A program made the position numbers and the translations under genes. The notes under the pieces were generated by a model that saw only the letters and a program-made list of their open reading frames with translations, was not told the DNA's origin and searched no databases. This document shows, in pieces, positions 11,820 through 23,039 of a stretch of 64,000 nt of DNA. Positions within the stretch are counted from its first letter, which is position 1. Every line of letters starts with the position of its first letter. This DNA is from Athripsodes cinereus (Eukaryota > Arthropoda > Insecta > Trichoptera > Leptoceridae), in the NCBI GenBank assembly GCA_947579605.1, contig OX388314.1, forward strand, positions 19,093,982 through 19,157,981. The letters run 5' to 3'.

Positions 11820-12830
11820 AAAATTTATTAATTATTGTCTAGTTATTTGTGACCAATAATCCCGTGAAAATATTTATATCATATGGACGAACCTTAAGTT
11901 AAAATCGATTAATCTTTAAATCCAAAATAGCTAATATTAATATTGATAGCAAAACGTATGATGATAAGTTTAAATCCTAATTTACAGCAAAAATATCAAC
12001 ATAAAACTTAGAATTAGAAATAAATGTTCTATATTTTCTATCGTTTCTTTGTGAAAATGCATTATAAAAGATTAAATTTCAAATTAAATTAAAAACATTG
12101 TTTAATTCCACTAAAAATTAGGAATTCTAACGAAGCAAGGTTGTGTTAAAATTGGGAAATAATTTTTACCACACACGTTTACTCATCATTCGGTACAAAA
12201 GAACACATCTTCTAATCAGACAAAAATGTGATTAAGTGAAGTGTCTATACATATAAATTAAAATTATACAATTAGATAAACATAACATTATTTATTTAGA
12301 TGTACAGGAATAATAATAATAATTATTGTATTGTGTTTAATCAAAATGGTGATCACGATGTTCAAGTCCATGATGAACAAGACAGTTCTGACTTAACAAT
12401 GAGAAGGTGTCTTCTATAATATATCTACATAATATTAAAATACATAATCGATTGTATAATTATTAATGATTCGTGATCTTACTTATGCAGATGTGGATAG
12501 AGAATGCTGTCACTGTTACTAACCAAGCAGTTGGATGTGTTTGTTCAAAAATATGTTCAGTTATATAATGTCTTAGGAATGCCCAAATTGATGAAAAAAA
12601 ATAAAAAAAATATACATAAAATGTAGATTTAGGGACAGAATCAATTCAGAAAGTAAAATTGGAAACACGGACATCATATTTCTGAAAGAGAGTGTCTCAA
12701 TATTATTTTCTTAGTGTCGGAAAAATTAAACATGAACACATGTTTTCTTTATTTAAAAATAAGGAATGGATTTTCAATACATGCATAATATATGAAATTA
12801 ATGTACCTTATTTATCTTGTTTTAGCTCCT
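11820..12830. other. AT-rich stretch, no gene seen
   Basis: No recognisable repeat or frame. Confidence 0.45.
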
Positions 12831-12832
12831 GG

Positions 12833-12978
12833 AACGAGATAACATAATATAACATGTATAGACAATTCATACGGATCGAGCTAGTCCCAAACTAAGATAT
12901 GAATTTTGTATTATGGGTACTAACGCGACGATAGACATATACCTATACAATGCACTAAACACATACATGTAACACCCA
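12833..12978 (-). repeat. SINE-C 3'-end fragment
   Basis: Minus strand carries GTTAGTACCCATAATACAAA, then TTAGTTTGGGACTAGCTCG and an ATTGTCTATACATGTTAT tail. This is the 3' block of the SINE-C copy at 34301. The tRNA-like head is absent, so this is a 5'-truncated insertion. Confidence 0.6.
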
Positions 12979-13832
12979 ACATTTAATATTTTTAGATATT
13001 TTAACATTTGCTATTGACAGCTTTTTCTTCAGTAACCGATTGGCATCGGTATTTTGATTTTTAGTAAACTTGAAGCATTTCCTCCTCAATGTTCTCAATA
13101 GGTATATTTAAGCATTTTCATATCGTGATAGCTAGAAGTCGTTTGATTTTGATTGATTTGTATGGTTGTGGTTGGATCACTTTTATTCTCAGCAATGATT
13201 ATTAATTCATTTACATCTTTCATGTACACAATAGATAAAAAAAATAACAACAAGTATAAAAACATTCGGAATGTGATCAAATACCGACACAGCCAATACT
13301 GACATCCAAAATTATTATATTATATTTTGGCAAGTGTGTTTGTGTGTTTCTTTTTTTGAATATCAAAGATACACTCACTAATTTACGATGAAGCTGGCAG
13401 GGCTAGGTGTTAATCATACTCGTAGACAGACTTGGTTCGTAGTGGCTAGAGATCCTGGATACAGCAATCAATGCAAAGTATGTACCTAGACCCAATGAGA
13501 AGTTTGATGGTAATATCGAGAATTTGAATCAGGTGTGCTCTCAGAATGTTGTTTTATAAGTTTTTGCTCAAAATTTATAACCATGATTGAAAAATAAAAT
13601 TATGAACACAAAGCAGGGTCCGTTTTGGAAATGTTGAATGATATCCATGATTGTTACTCAAGTTACTGCATTAATAAAAAAAAATTACATTTAATATACA
13701 TAATTGAAGTAAATCAAAAATATGAATCTTTGCAATTTTCTTTTAAAACCCTTAGCTCTACAATTAGAACACCACATTGAATTAATATATTTAATATGTG
13801 TATTGATTATGCATACTTTGTTAATTATGCAT

Positions 13833-14108
13833 ACCGTGTTAATTATGCATACCTTTCCGTTCTTGTGTTAAAGATAGATTCTTTTAATATTAATTGACAT
13901 TTGATTAAGATTTGTATCATATGAGATTTGCGAAATTTGCGTTGGAATAATTTATATTGATGCATTGAATGATGTTAGCCAACAGTCTATGTCTTCGAGA
14001 ACACCATCAAAGGGGGAGGGGGGGAAAGAAGAAGATAATTTGACAAGATATAGAATATAGTAAAATGAAGCATATTAGAATGGACAGAATAGTTTCCATT
14101 GCTAAAAA
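13833..14108 (+). repeat. Direct duplication, copy 1
   Basis: From ACCGTGTTAATTATGCATAC through the G-rich tract and GAAGCATATTAGAATGGACA, this segment recurs 720 bp downstream with few differences. It includes the words TTGACATTTGATTAAGATTT and CCAACAGTCTATGTCTTCGA. The sequences on both sides of the copies differ. No protein is recognised. Confidence 0.8.
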
Positions 14109-14552
14109 ATTGTCGTATACATTACGCTGGTGATAAATGAATAAGTAAATAAAATAATAAATGGAATAAGATTGAATAATACTCGTAATATTAATAATAA
14201 TATAGTGGATATGAGATATATGATGTTAATGAACCTTTTATTATAATACAACCAATCAAGGATAATATTATATCCCTAATGATAATACGTACGAGTCCTG
14301 TTTGATTTATTTTATTCCGATCGAGAAATAATAATAATAAAAAAAATATTAACAACAATAATAACAAGTGGCGCGGTCCTTAAAGGGTTAAGTGTCCATT
14401 GTCAAGGCTTTTTTGACAGCTTTAAATTAATGATATATGGTTGATCAAGAGTTATCCTTTATCTGTTTTTCTAGCGCTTTGAATATATTCAGACATTTAA
14501 AAAGTTTATTATAATGTAGTTGGAATTGTGTGAATGCGTTGGAAGCGAGTGC

Positions 14553-14829
14553 ACCGTGTTCATTATGCATACCTTTCCTTTCTTGTGTTAAAGATAGATT
14601 CTTTTAATATTAATTGACATTTGATTAAGATTTGTATCATATGAGATTTGCGAAATTTGCGATGCATTGAATGATGCATTGAATGATGTTAGCCAACAGT
14701 CTATGTCTTCGAGAACACCATCAAAGGGGGGGGGGGGGGGGAAAGAAGAAGATAATTTGACAAGATATAGAAAATAGTAAAATGAAGCATATTAGAATGG
14801 ACAGAATAGTTTCCATTGCTAAAAAAATT
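14553..14829 (+). repeat. Direct duplication, copy 2
   Basis: Second copy of the 13833 segment. It has a longer G run (about 13 G, near 14726-14738) and a local doubling of ATGCATTGAATG. An open frame of 66 codons (14782-14982) starts in the copy and runs past its end. It resembles no family I know. Confidence 0.8.
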
Positions 14830-16100
14830 ACAAAAATATATAATCTTAGTGACATCCATCAAAAAGCTCACATATGTGGTAAAGAAACAAAGCAGCTGGG
14901 GAATTACAAAATGCTAGATAAAAGATTCATAGAAATCACGACCCTTGGCAAAACGTATCATCATTTTTATGATTGTGGATGAAACAAATGAGAAATAAGA
15001 TAATTTGTGTATTAATAAACTTAGATCTTTTTATTAAAATTATATTAAAAGTTATGAATGTATCTAGAGCAAACCTTGACCTTAAATATGTTTCTTATAC
15101 AAACATAGTAAGTTCAAATGTCGAAGTCTGTTTTAAGTTGCGAATGATTTTATAAACTATATACTTTTATAGCAATGTCGTACTCGTATATAATATCTAC
15201 CCTTTATCATAATGATTAACTATGCAAACCGTTTACATGAAGTTTCCTAAAATATACAAAGGAAGGCACAACTGTAATATAAGCGACCATAATAATAATA
15301 ATCATAATGACAGGCAATCAACTTAATAAATAGTAGGTATTACGTATAGTTTCTCATACACGTATAATATTTACAGTGTAGGTACTCTCTCGTCCTACCC
15401 TGTTTGTTGTCGAAGAAATGCGCATTGTCATTGTTCAGCTTCATAATAGTGTCACTTATAATATTAAGAAGGTGTTTTATGCAGAATCATCCTCACCACA
15501 ACTTTGGCTGGTCGAGGGGTACCTCAAGGGACCCCCCGTCGATCGCCAAGGGTTAGAGCCGAATCCCGCTGACAATCGGTCATTAATATTGATTTGCGGT
15601 CAATCAATGTTAGGTTTCTTTTTGGGTTGAGGGTTTGTGTTTGTGTGTTATATGTTGTTATTGTGACGCTTCTTAACCGAATTAACTTTAGCCTCTCTGG
15701 AAGGTTAACTGGCTAATATTTAACCTTTGATTAGTTACGCGAAGCTTTTAATCTTTCTATATACCTCTTATACAATAATTGGAATGCTTTGATTTGGAAT
15801 ATTAAAAACAATTTTGGTAAACGTTTATAATTTTGTCGCAGACGGGATTCCGTGTAACTAAAAAAATTATAAAAAAACAATCATAATTAATTGCACATTA
15901 ATTTCGGGAAGATATAGCTTTTTTCACAGGCATAACAATTGTTTAAGTTTCGTGTAAGTAGACCTATATTAATTACTAAGTTACATATATGGAGAATCTG
16001 GTTCATATTTTGGTTTTCTAAAATCCTTGTTTTCTTGCATATCATATTTTGGGCACAGTTTCTTCAACATTCATTCTCTCTGCATTTCCAAGCATTTATA
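14830..16100. other. AT-rich stretch with one GC-richer island
   Basis: The GC-richer island at 15500-15600 contains GGTACCTCAAGGGACCCCCC and stands out from its neighbours. It could be a decayed repeat or exon; I cannot assign it. The frames at 14973-15155 and 15418-15630 are unrecognised. Confidence 0.4.
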
Positions 16101-16104
16101 AGGA

Positions 16105-16265
16105 TTGCGTCAACGCACTCAGCAAAGATATGTAGTGTCTCTTTAATACAGGGAGGCGATGGTCCTGGTTGTGTCATGTTTTCAAAATGTCCAATGAAGG
16201 TTGGTTTAAAATAGCATCGTTCTTTCATCCATCAGGTTTCACTCGGCTAGTGCATGGATGTGACT
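16105..16265 (+). pseudogene. R1 LINE remnant, strongly decayed
   Basis: CGATGGTCCTGG, GTCATGTTTTCAAAATGTCC and CATCGTTCTTTCATCC line up with the RRWSWLGHVLRMPNDSWPKR-coding part of the R1 copy at 38.8 kb. Frameshifts break it throughout. Confidence 0.55.
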
Positions 16266-16269
16266 TATG

Positions 16270-17400
16270 TAACGCAGAAAACCCTGTGCCTCCGGCGAGC
16301 AACGATTCATAATTATATGGGATTGGATCATTACTTAATGACTTCCACAATCATCTCCAAGCATTGATAGTGTAAAGTAGGTGTGAAGCGGTATAAGTGA
16401 CTATTATAGAGTGAGTGTGTGTAATGGTATTAGTATGTAGGTATGTATGTGTAATATTGGATATAATGTCCCTGATTACAATACAAGTCCCATCCCAGGC
16501 TATGGAAGTCATTAATTATTACAAGACATGTCATATGACATATTATTGTTGTCTTCGGAATGTACACTCAGACTATCAATATCCAAATCAAACAGATTCA
16601 AAATGTGCTTCAAAAAAGAAAATGTTTTAATTAAACTGGTTTAGAAACTCCAACTTCTGCTTAAAGCATTACATTCTTCAATTTCTTTAGTAAAACATCT
16701 TTAAATCAATGGAAAATGTAGAAAAATTGATTTTTAAATAAGCGGGCAAAAATGTATTCTAAGAAAAAATCGTTCATTGTTGGCGATTTTAAATACGGCC
16801 ATAATGAAAGAAAACGTCATTGAATTAATTTGATGACTTATTTTCATAGCAAGTGTAGTTTATAATATAAATTCCCAAATACGATAATTTGAAATATAAT
16901 TCATATTTTTAACATTGATTTCAAATTAGTTAAAAAATATTGGTACTTTTTTCTCTCTTTCCAAATTACATATTTTGATTTCCAAGATTATTTCTTCAAG
17001 AAATTTTTCAGAACGACATACTTACAAATTATTTTTTAGCTTATTCATTAAATCAAAATGCATGGATTGAGTATACATTGAGAAAAGTAAACTTATTGGG
17101 AGGTAAGAAAATCAAGTCAATATTATTGTATCTATTATTAGCGTGAGGTGACTAACTTCTTACATTACGAGTAAATACATACCCACATATTATTATTACA
17201 CATACAGTATATTAGAATATGGTATACTTAGGTATATTTTTATTATAAATGTATGTATATTCTGAGTAACTATATTAAAATTATAATAATTATCATTACA
17301 GCCTACTAATACAAGTATGAGTAATTATGTTTACTAGTATAAATATCATTCACAAAATTCTTCTTTCATCGCTCGATTTTATTTATCTCTTGATTGTAGA
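16270..17400. other. AT-rich stretch, no gene seen
   Basis: The frame at 16415-16630 is not protein-like. A GTATGTATGT repeat lies near 16440. Confidence 0.45.
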
Positions 17401-17439
17401 AATTATTTAATCCTTATATATAACAAATAGAATAAAAAA

Positions 17440-17660
17440 TATGAATATATAGTACATACATATATCATCAAGAGATCCCACCAGGATTTGCCTTCTTTCG
17501 CCTACTCTGATTAACACCCCTTCGTTTTCGACATGTTCCGACCAATGGATTTTCAGCATGCGGCTGTAGCACATCATCTCAAAGGCCGCCAACCGTCCGC
17601 TTTCGCTCTTGCTGATGGACCAGGTCTCGCAACCATTTGGTAAAAATTGCTTGCATTTTG
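17440..17660 (-). pseudogene. LINE reverse transcriptase C-terminal fragment, second lineage
   Basis: The minus-strand frame contains NGCETWSISKSESGRLAAFE, then MMCYSRMLKIHWSEHVENEG, followed by VLIRVGERR. The pattern Y-G-C-E-T-W, F-E-M-x-C-Y-x-R-M-L-K-I-x-W, V-x-N-E-x-V-L is the post-catalytic part of arthropod endonuclease-reverse transcriptase LINEs. It is distinct in sequence from R1 (LYGCESWHLTKAQERKILSF). It stops abruptly after GERR, followed by TATG/TACA-rich sequence. Both the catalytic YADD part and the end of the protein are missing. Confidence 0.7.
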
Positions 17661-17723
17661 GTATCATACCTATTTATAACTAAATTAATAATGAAATAAG
17701 GTTTTCACTTATTTTAGAGGCAT

Positions 17724-17914
17724 TGAGTTCGTCGGTAGCCTGGAGGTAGAGTCTCGGCCTCTTGAACAAGGGGTCCGGGGTTCGATCCCGGGTGCCGGCA
17801 AACTCCCCTTTCACGACACAAGCTTTTAGTAGCTCATTGTGAAAGGTGTATAAGGTTGTATTTGGGTTTATAACAAAAAAAACCCAGATATATCTTTTTA
17901 AAAAAAAAAAAAAA
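17724..17914 (+). repeat. SINE-B, full length with tRNA-like head
   Basis: The head GAGTTCGTCGGTAGCCTGGA is followed by GTAGAGTCTCGGCC and an intact Pol III B box GGTTCGATCCC (17779-17789). The body contains CTCCCCTTTCACGACACAAG and GTTGTATTTGGGTTTATAAC, and the element ends in an A run. Three other copies share this layout (22369, 22818, 55984). It is a non-coding element that would depend on a LINE for mobility. Confidence 0.85.
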
Positions 17915-17939
17915 TTAACTAAGTAACAATTTCTAGACA

Positions 17940-18150
17940 TTTTTAAATAAAATATTATTAAACTTGAATTACAATGTTTATTTGTTACATTAATTTAAAA
18001 TACGCTATCGCGATTTCAGTGCACTTGCACCAAGATTTGAAAAGCTCGTCAATGGTGCAAGTGCACTGAAATCGCGATAGCGTATTTGAAATTAACGCAA
18101 CAAATAAACATAGTAATTCAAGTTTAAATATTTTATTTAGAAATAAGGTT
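17940..18150. repeat. Long palindrome with hammerhead-like halves
   Basis: Arms reading TACGCTATCGCGATTTCAGT and continuing through GTGCACTTGCACC are mirrored downstream. The outer flanks also pair (AATAAACAT, AATTCAAGTTTAAATATTTT). In the right arm a stem II hairpin GTGC-AAGT-GCAC (18055-18066) is followed by T, GAA, the self-complementary ATCGCGAT, A, and GCG. This is the type I hammerhead 3' half with H17 = A. The CUGAUGA core is degenerate here. Confidence 0.65.
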
Positions 18151-18159
18151 TCTAGGCAG

Positions 18160-18960
18160 ATATGTACCATATTGACAATTAATAAAGCGAATGATTAAAA
18201 ATAAAACAGTACCTACAACAAGTGTATAAGGTTGTCAAGTTACTAAGATGAATAAAATTTTATAAAAAAAATACCTATTGATTAGCATTGGCGAGGAGTA
18301 TTAGAAACATTCCACGTTTTAAATGAATTAATGTGACGTTACAACGTGCGAAAACGAATAAAATCTCGTACTTGTACATCCACAGAAATGCATGATTTTA
18401 TTATTTGTTTTAAATAAATATATTTCCAACAAATTTGACGGAGCATAGTATAATAATAATATACATGGAACAATATCAATAATATGGTCCAGGTTTGAAA
18501 CCTGTTTATGAATAATGAGTTTAGCGTAGTATGGTGAGGCAAAAGTAACATTTTTGATAAAGTGAACACTAATGAAATAATGAAGCACGGTTGAAGAGGT
18601 TACATAGTTTTGTTTTGTTGTATTTTATTATTTTTCTTTTAATGTACCTATGTAGATGTAAGAAGTTGATGTCATTGTATTAAATTGATTATTAATTACA
18701 TATTTTATTCCTTTATCATTTATTTTCCTGTAAATTTACGAGTATCCCATGGTAGGCATGTACCTACAAGTAAAATTTCGAGTTTGTTTTAAGACATCGC
18801 ATTCTAGCGAGAAACTCGCCCTCTGTACATTGAATCGTATAACTCATATTTGTACGATACTGTGTATTAATTTGAATTATTGTGACCAATTAATAATAGG
18901 TACAATAAATTAATAAAGTAAGCTTAAGATAAACATTAAAAACCGTTAATTGAGTGTGAG
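18160..18960. other. AT-rich stretch, no gene seen
   Basis: Overlapping minus-strand frames at 18328-18588 show no conserved features. Confidence 0.45.
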
Positions 18961-18964
18961 ATGG

Positions 18965-19150
18965 GTCACCCATCCTGAATAATATCTTATTTATTATAGC
19001 ATAGAAATGGATGGATGGATGACATGTTCTTGAGGTGTCATTTTACGGTCCTTTAACCGTCTCAAGGAGACCGCGCAGATGAAAAGAACAGCATTTTGAT
19101 TCACATCATGGTTTTGGTTACCCCACATACAAGATATACCGTAAAGTATT
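18965..19150 (+). repeat. Mosaic of SINE-A and LINE-T scraps
   Basis: GGTCACCCATCCTGAAT (SINE-A) is followed by ATGGATGGATGGATG, then TTTAACCGTCTCAAGGAGAC. That last part matches the R-T-C-T-C-A-A-G tail of LINE-T copies at 25080 and 40930. After it comes TACCCCACATACAAGATATA, similar to the SINE-A CCCCACTTGTGGGATATG block. The parts are decayed and their borders unclear. Confidence 0.35.
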
Positions 19151-19154
19151 GATA

Positions 19155-20990
19155 CCGAAATCAATATTTTCTTGTGGAGACTTGAAATCAAATAAGGATC
19201 TTTATGTCGGAGTATCCTCAAGTACACTGAACTTCCAATACACTATATATATATTATTTTACTATTGTGATAAGAGTCTAACAAATATGAGGTTAAAATA
19301 CTCCCAGTGGTGATATACTCCGCCTTCACGATACGATCATATGACTTAAAGTATGGTGCTATTTAGGAAATATGGATTGATCACCAAATCTTCTCGAAAA
19401 AAATTGTCTAAGAAATCCTTCACTTCACACTTCAACTTCATAGACCTGTACATAAAAAGTCATCACCCTGTGCATAAAAAGTCATCATCCCGTAATTTAA
19501 ATGTGAGTAACCTCACTATCAACTTTTGTGGTCAGTTAATTTAAAATGTCAAATTAAATATTCATTTTTTTGCACATCTTTTAATTGTCCAAACCGGTAT
19601 TTTATACATATGTATGATATGTATTCATATCTCACATTACAGGCTATTAAAAAAACATAGAATTTGACAATCACACAATATGACATATGATTTTTATCAA
19701 TCGCTGTGTATGATCACACTCACAACTCTCGAGTAAAAAATAACACAACCGTTTAATTATTCTATATGTAATTTTTTTGAAATCACTCTATTCGGGTGGA
19801 TTGCCGTAGCCGATTAATAATTAATAATGTAGCATTTTTATACAATCAGAATTAAAAATAGTTACGAAGAATTAGTAACACCCCATCAATATAATTGAAT
19901 TAAAAACTTTCTCTTACTTCTGTTATGATAATTAAACTTTAAAGGTAAGTATATTATATTAAAGTATGGATATATTTTTGACTTCCCGAAAATGAAGAAT
20001 ATCACAAGTATAATAAGAAATATTTTGTTATGATCACATTTTAATTTTTTAATTAAGTGTAGAATTTTGAAGCAATATTTATAGATATTTTTCGGAATGA
20101 ACCGAGAATAGTATCATTACAAACAATTGCTTCAAAAATGTTCATTTGTAACATCAATGACAATTCCGATTTGTCTCAATATTTTTAGGTCATCTTTTAA
20201 ACATTTCTTACACTACAAACAATGCACAGCAATACATATTTTAGCAATAATTTGAGACGAATGTCCATTCCGCTTAACGTGTCCCTTGGATTTTCAGGAA
20301 ATATATATTTTACGAAAATTTGCAAAAACGATCTCATTTAAAATAATATATTTAATAATATTTAATACATTTCGGTCATATAAATTTAGTTCTAGCTAGG
20401 ATACCGTAGTAACATAATGTTGGTAATTTCCATCATATTTTTTTGTTTTTATTTACTGTATACTTTTTGTGTTATGGAATTTTTAAAATTATTTTGACCT
20501 AAAAATACGCCTTAAAATAAAACGTAAAATATTTTTTAACAAAAACAAAAAATCATGCATTCAAGGGTTAACATCTTTATTTAATTTGATTACTTGGTAT
20601 ACGTTGGTTATGTATTATATATTGTGTGTGTTATATGAGTCTGGATGATATAAAATATAATGTTTTTATTTTTATTATTTTTGATATTGTTGGTAGATAT
20701 ACGTTATCAAGATGGAGAGGTCATTAGCGACATCCATTATTAGAGACGCCTTCAGATCATTAAAGCAGATATCATCAATTCTTAATTTCACATCTGTAAT
20801 TTGATTAGTAAATGCGCCTTCGATTAAAATAAAAATTACAAGTATGTAGGTACATTCTTACAAAAGTTCCACTATTGTAAATCAATATAATATTTTTGAA
20901 GACATCACGATATCATCTCCCATAACAACGAGGTACCTAAACTAGTTCGGCACAGCGTCAAATTTCTTATTTTTATTTCATCTAATTCTT
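19155..20990. other. AT-rich stretch; nothing certain
   Basis: A 12-bp inverted repeat TTTTGAAGCAAT / ATTGCTTCAAAA spans 20066-20139. A short frame MERSLATSIIRDAFRSLKQ starts near 20712, but I recognise no domain in it. Confidence 0.4.
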
Positions 20991-21005
20991 TACTGTCACA
21001 TACAG

Positions 21006-21075
21006 GTCGTCCTCGCAGTGACAAAATTATTTCAAGAATGCCAGGCCTCATCGAAGATATTCTCCTTTCTTACAA
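21006..21075 (+). other. Candidate internal exon (70 nt) with both splice sites
   Basis: A pyrimidine-containing tract ends in CACATACAG just before 21006. Another strong consensus, CAAGTAAGTA, starts the next intron at 21076. The 70 nt between are visibly more GC-rich than their surroundings. Two frames are open: one reads RPRSDKIISRMPGLIEDILL and the other VVLAVTKLFQECQASSKIFS. I recognise neither. It could be a host microexon within a long intron, or chance. Conservation across related genomes would decide. Confidence 0.35.
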
Positions 21076-21282
21076 GTAAGTACCCTCTTGTACAGAACAC
21101 TCACTTAAGGTTTTTGGCTTATTTTATTCCTGTGAAATATTGGAACATAAAGTGATAATATGAAAGAAGTCGTATATTAACATAAATACGGAGTTCAGAA
21201 AATATGCTTTTTAGGCGCCATTTTAATGATTTAGATTAAATGTTTTGTATATTCGTCATTCCGTTTCTGTCCGTAGTCAGTC

Positions 21283-21475
21283 ATGTCGGGAGACAAGCCC
21301 GACGATACCAAGGTCTGGGAAGGTCCCTCTTTCACAATACACCGTTCCTATAACAACGACATCAGAGCGCTGGAAATGTCGTGGGAAGAGGAGACGCATT
21401 TGGCGCACAGTCGCTCTGAATGTAGTAGGCTAGTTTCTGCCCTGTGCTCCCGAGAGGAACGTGAGGGCGATGATG
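21283..21475 (+). pseudogene. R1 LINE 3' end with a novel upstream segment
   Basis: PSFTIHRS and VSALCSREER mark the R1 C-terminus, ending in GAGGGCGATGATGATAATGA. Directly upstream an in-frame segment begins MSGDKPDDTKVWEG, which is unlike the FRPQGFRRPGRP stretch expected there. It starts with an ATG in the context AGTCAGTCATGTCG. The whole 88-codon frame (21283-21549) stays open beyond the LINE end. Most likely this is a decayed LINE joined to unrelated DNA. A captured first exon is a weaker alternative. Confidence 0.6.
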
Positions 21476-21559
21476 ATAATGATGTTCGTCATATATATTG
21501 TAGTGTGTCCACAGGTTACCCTATACGTGAGAATGCCGTGTTGGCGTGAATTAAAATAC

Positions 21560-22365
21560 TTAATTAATTTTGTTAATTGTTAACACAAGTTCACATCTTT
21601 GGAAGAATTATTATAAAAATTAATATAAAGATGAATTATTTGAACGAGTCACAATAATTAATCGACAAAGATAGGAGGACATTAAGAATTTTTAGTGGCC
21701 ACCAACTCTTAACTAACAGAACGAACAATACACATCAAAACCACAACTAAACACTAAGAACTAAAATCCCATAAACCAACGAGAATGAGACATTATCACA
21801 TAAATATTCAACAACTTAAAAATATGACAAACGAAAATGAGCTTCATGGAACATGAATATACGGTTGAAATTTATTTGAAGTTTGATCAAGATGTTGAAT
21901 AAATATATTTTTGTGTATGGTTTTTGTAAGATGATTTTGTGATTGTAGGTGTGTAGTCGATTTTGATCTTTATTGCGTGTCGTATTTTGGAAGTGTTTTG
22001 TATAATAATGTTTATTGTATTTAAATCTCGACTTGTTCCATAATGGACGAGAAGTCATTTTAATTATTCATCTTATTACAAAGACTCGATAAATCATAAT
22101 CAAGATAGCAATTATTATTATTATGAGTTTTATTATTACTATTGATACTAGCTTACAAGCCCGGTATTGTTTAGAAAATGCAAGCCACGTAGTGAAATGT
22201 CAATATAAATCCACTTCATCGATAGATTTTTGGTTTATTTGGGAAACTATGAGCAGAAATTTATTCATTCAGTCTTTGTAAAGTAGAGGGCTTTTCGATG
22301 ACAAATATGTATGGAGATTGAAGATTCATATTTCACTTTTGCTAAACTTTCATGGCAAATGATGG
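21560..22365. other. AT-rich stretch, no gene seen
   Basis: The minus frame 21816-22058 looks compositional. No repeat is recognised. Confidence 0.45.
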
Positions 22366-22368
22366 CAG

Positions 22369-22560
22369 TTTTTTTTTTTTTTTTTTTAAAAAAAGATATA
22401 TCTGGGATTTTGTTATAAACCCAAATACAACCTTATACACCTTTCACACTAAGCTAAAAGCTTGTGCCGTGAAAGGGGAGTTTGCCGGCACCTGGGATCG
22501 AACCACGGACCCCTTGTTCCGGAGGCCGAGACTCTACCTCCAGGCTACCGACGAACTCAA
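22369..22560 (-). repeat. SINE-B copy
   Basis: Minus-strand SINE-B. The T run at 22369-22387 is the poly-A tail. The B box reads GGTTCGATCCC in reverse complement at 22494-22504, and the head GAGTTCGTCGG ends at 22558. It is close in sequence to the copy at 17724. Confidence 0.85.
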
Positions 22561-22612
22561 ATTAACTTTTAAAAGTACCTCATTTATTTAATATAAATAA
22601 AACAAAAAATAT

Positions 22613-23033
22613 GTAGACTTTTACGATGTAGGTACTTTTATTTTAGTGACCTGGTTTCGATTTGTTATGTTTTTTTCAAACTAACCTAAAACAAATTTTG
22701 TTCTCTTTGTATTAGGTTAGTTTGAAGTAGTAGGTAGGTGAGTATGAGGTTAGTTAGAGAAAAAAATTGTATTAGATTAGTTTGAAAAAGACATAACATG
22801 TCGAAACCAGGTCAGTATTTTTTTTTTTTTTTTTAAAGATATATCTGTGTTTTGTTTGTTATAAACCCAAATACAACCTTATACACCTTTCACAGTAAGC
22901 TACTAAAAGCTTGTGTCGTGAAAGGGGAGTTTGCCGGCACCTTGTATCGAACCACGGACCTCTTGTTCACGAGGCTGAGACTCTACCTCCAGACTACCGA
23001 CGAACTCAACAATGTACATCGTAAAACTCTACA
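22613..23033. repeat. Palindrome with hammerhead-like half, split by a SINE-B
   Basis: Outer arms GTAGACTTTTACGATGTA (22613) and its mirror TACATCGTAAAACTCTAC (to 23033) enclose inner arms. These are GACCTGGTTTCGA...ATGTTTTTTTCAAACTAACC (from 22648) and their mirror ending at 22813. The mirror between inner and outer right arms is interrupted by the SINE-B at 22818. The right inner arm carries stem II GACAT-AAC-ATGTC (22790-22802), GAA, ACCAGGT and C, the same order as the other hammerhead-like palindromes. The palindrome is older than the SINE. Confidence 0.65.
22818..23008 (-). repeat. SINE-B copy inside the palindrome
   Basis: Minus-strand SINE-B with its T run at 22818-22834 and head ending at 23008. 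The B box is slightly mutated (GGTTCGATACA). It separates the inner and outer right arms of the surrounding palindrome. Confidence 0.85.
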
Positions 23034-23039
23034 AAGTTT

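Noticed and set aside
13833..14829. LTR retrotransposon from the two direct repeats
   Set aside because: No TG...CA ends, primer-binding site, polypurine tract or gag/pol frame between them, and the interior is only about 445 bp.
17724..17800. Apparent tRNA genes at the SINE-B and SINE-C heads
   Set aside because: The B boxes are good, but acceptor stems do not close and each is followed by the same SINE body and tail in several copies.
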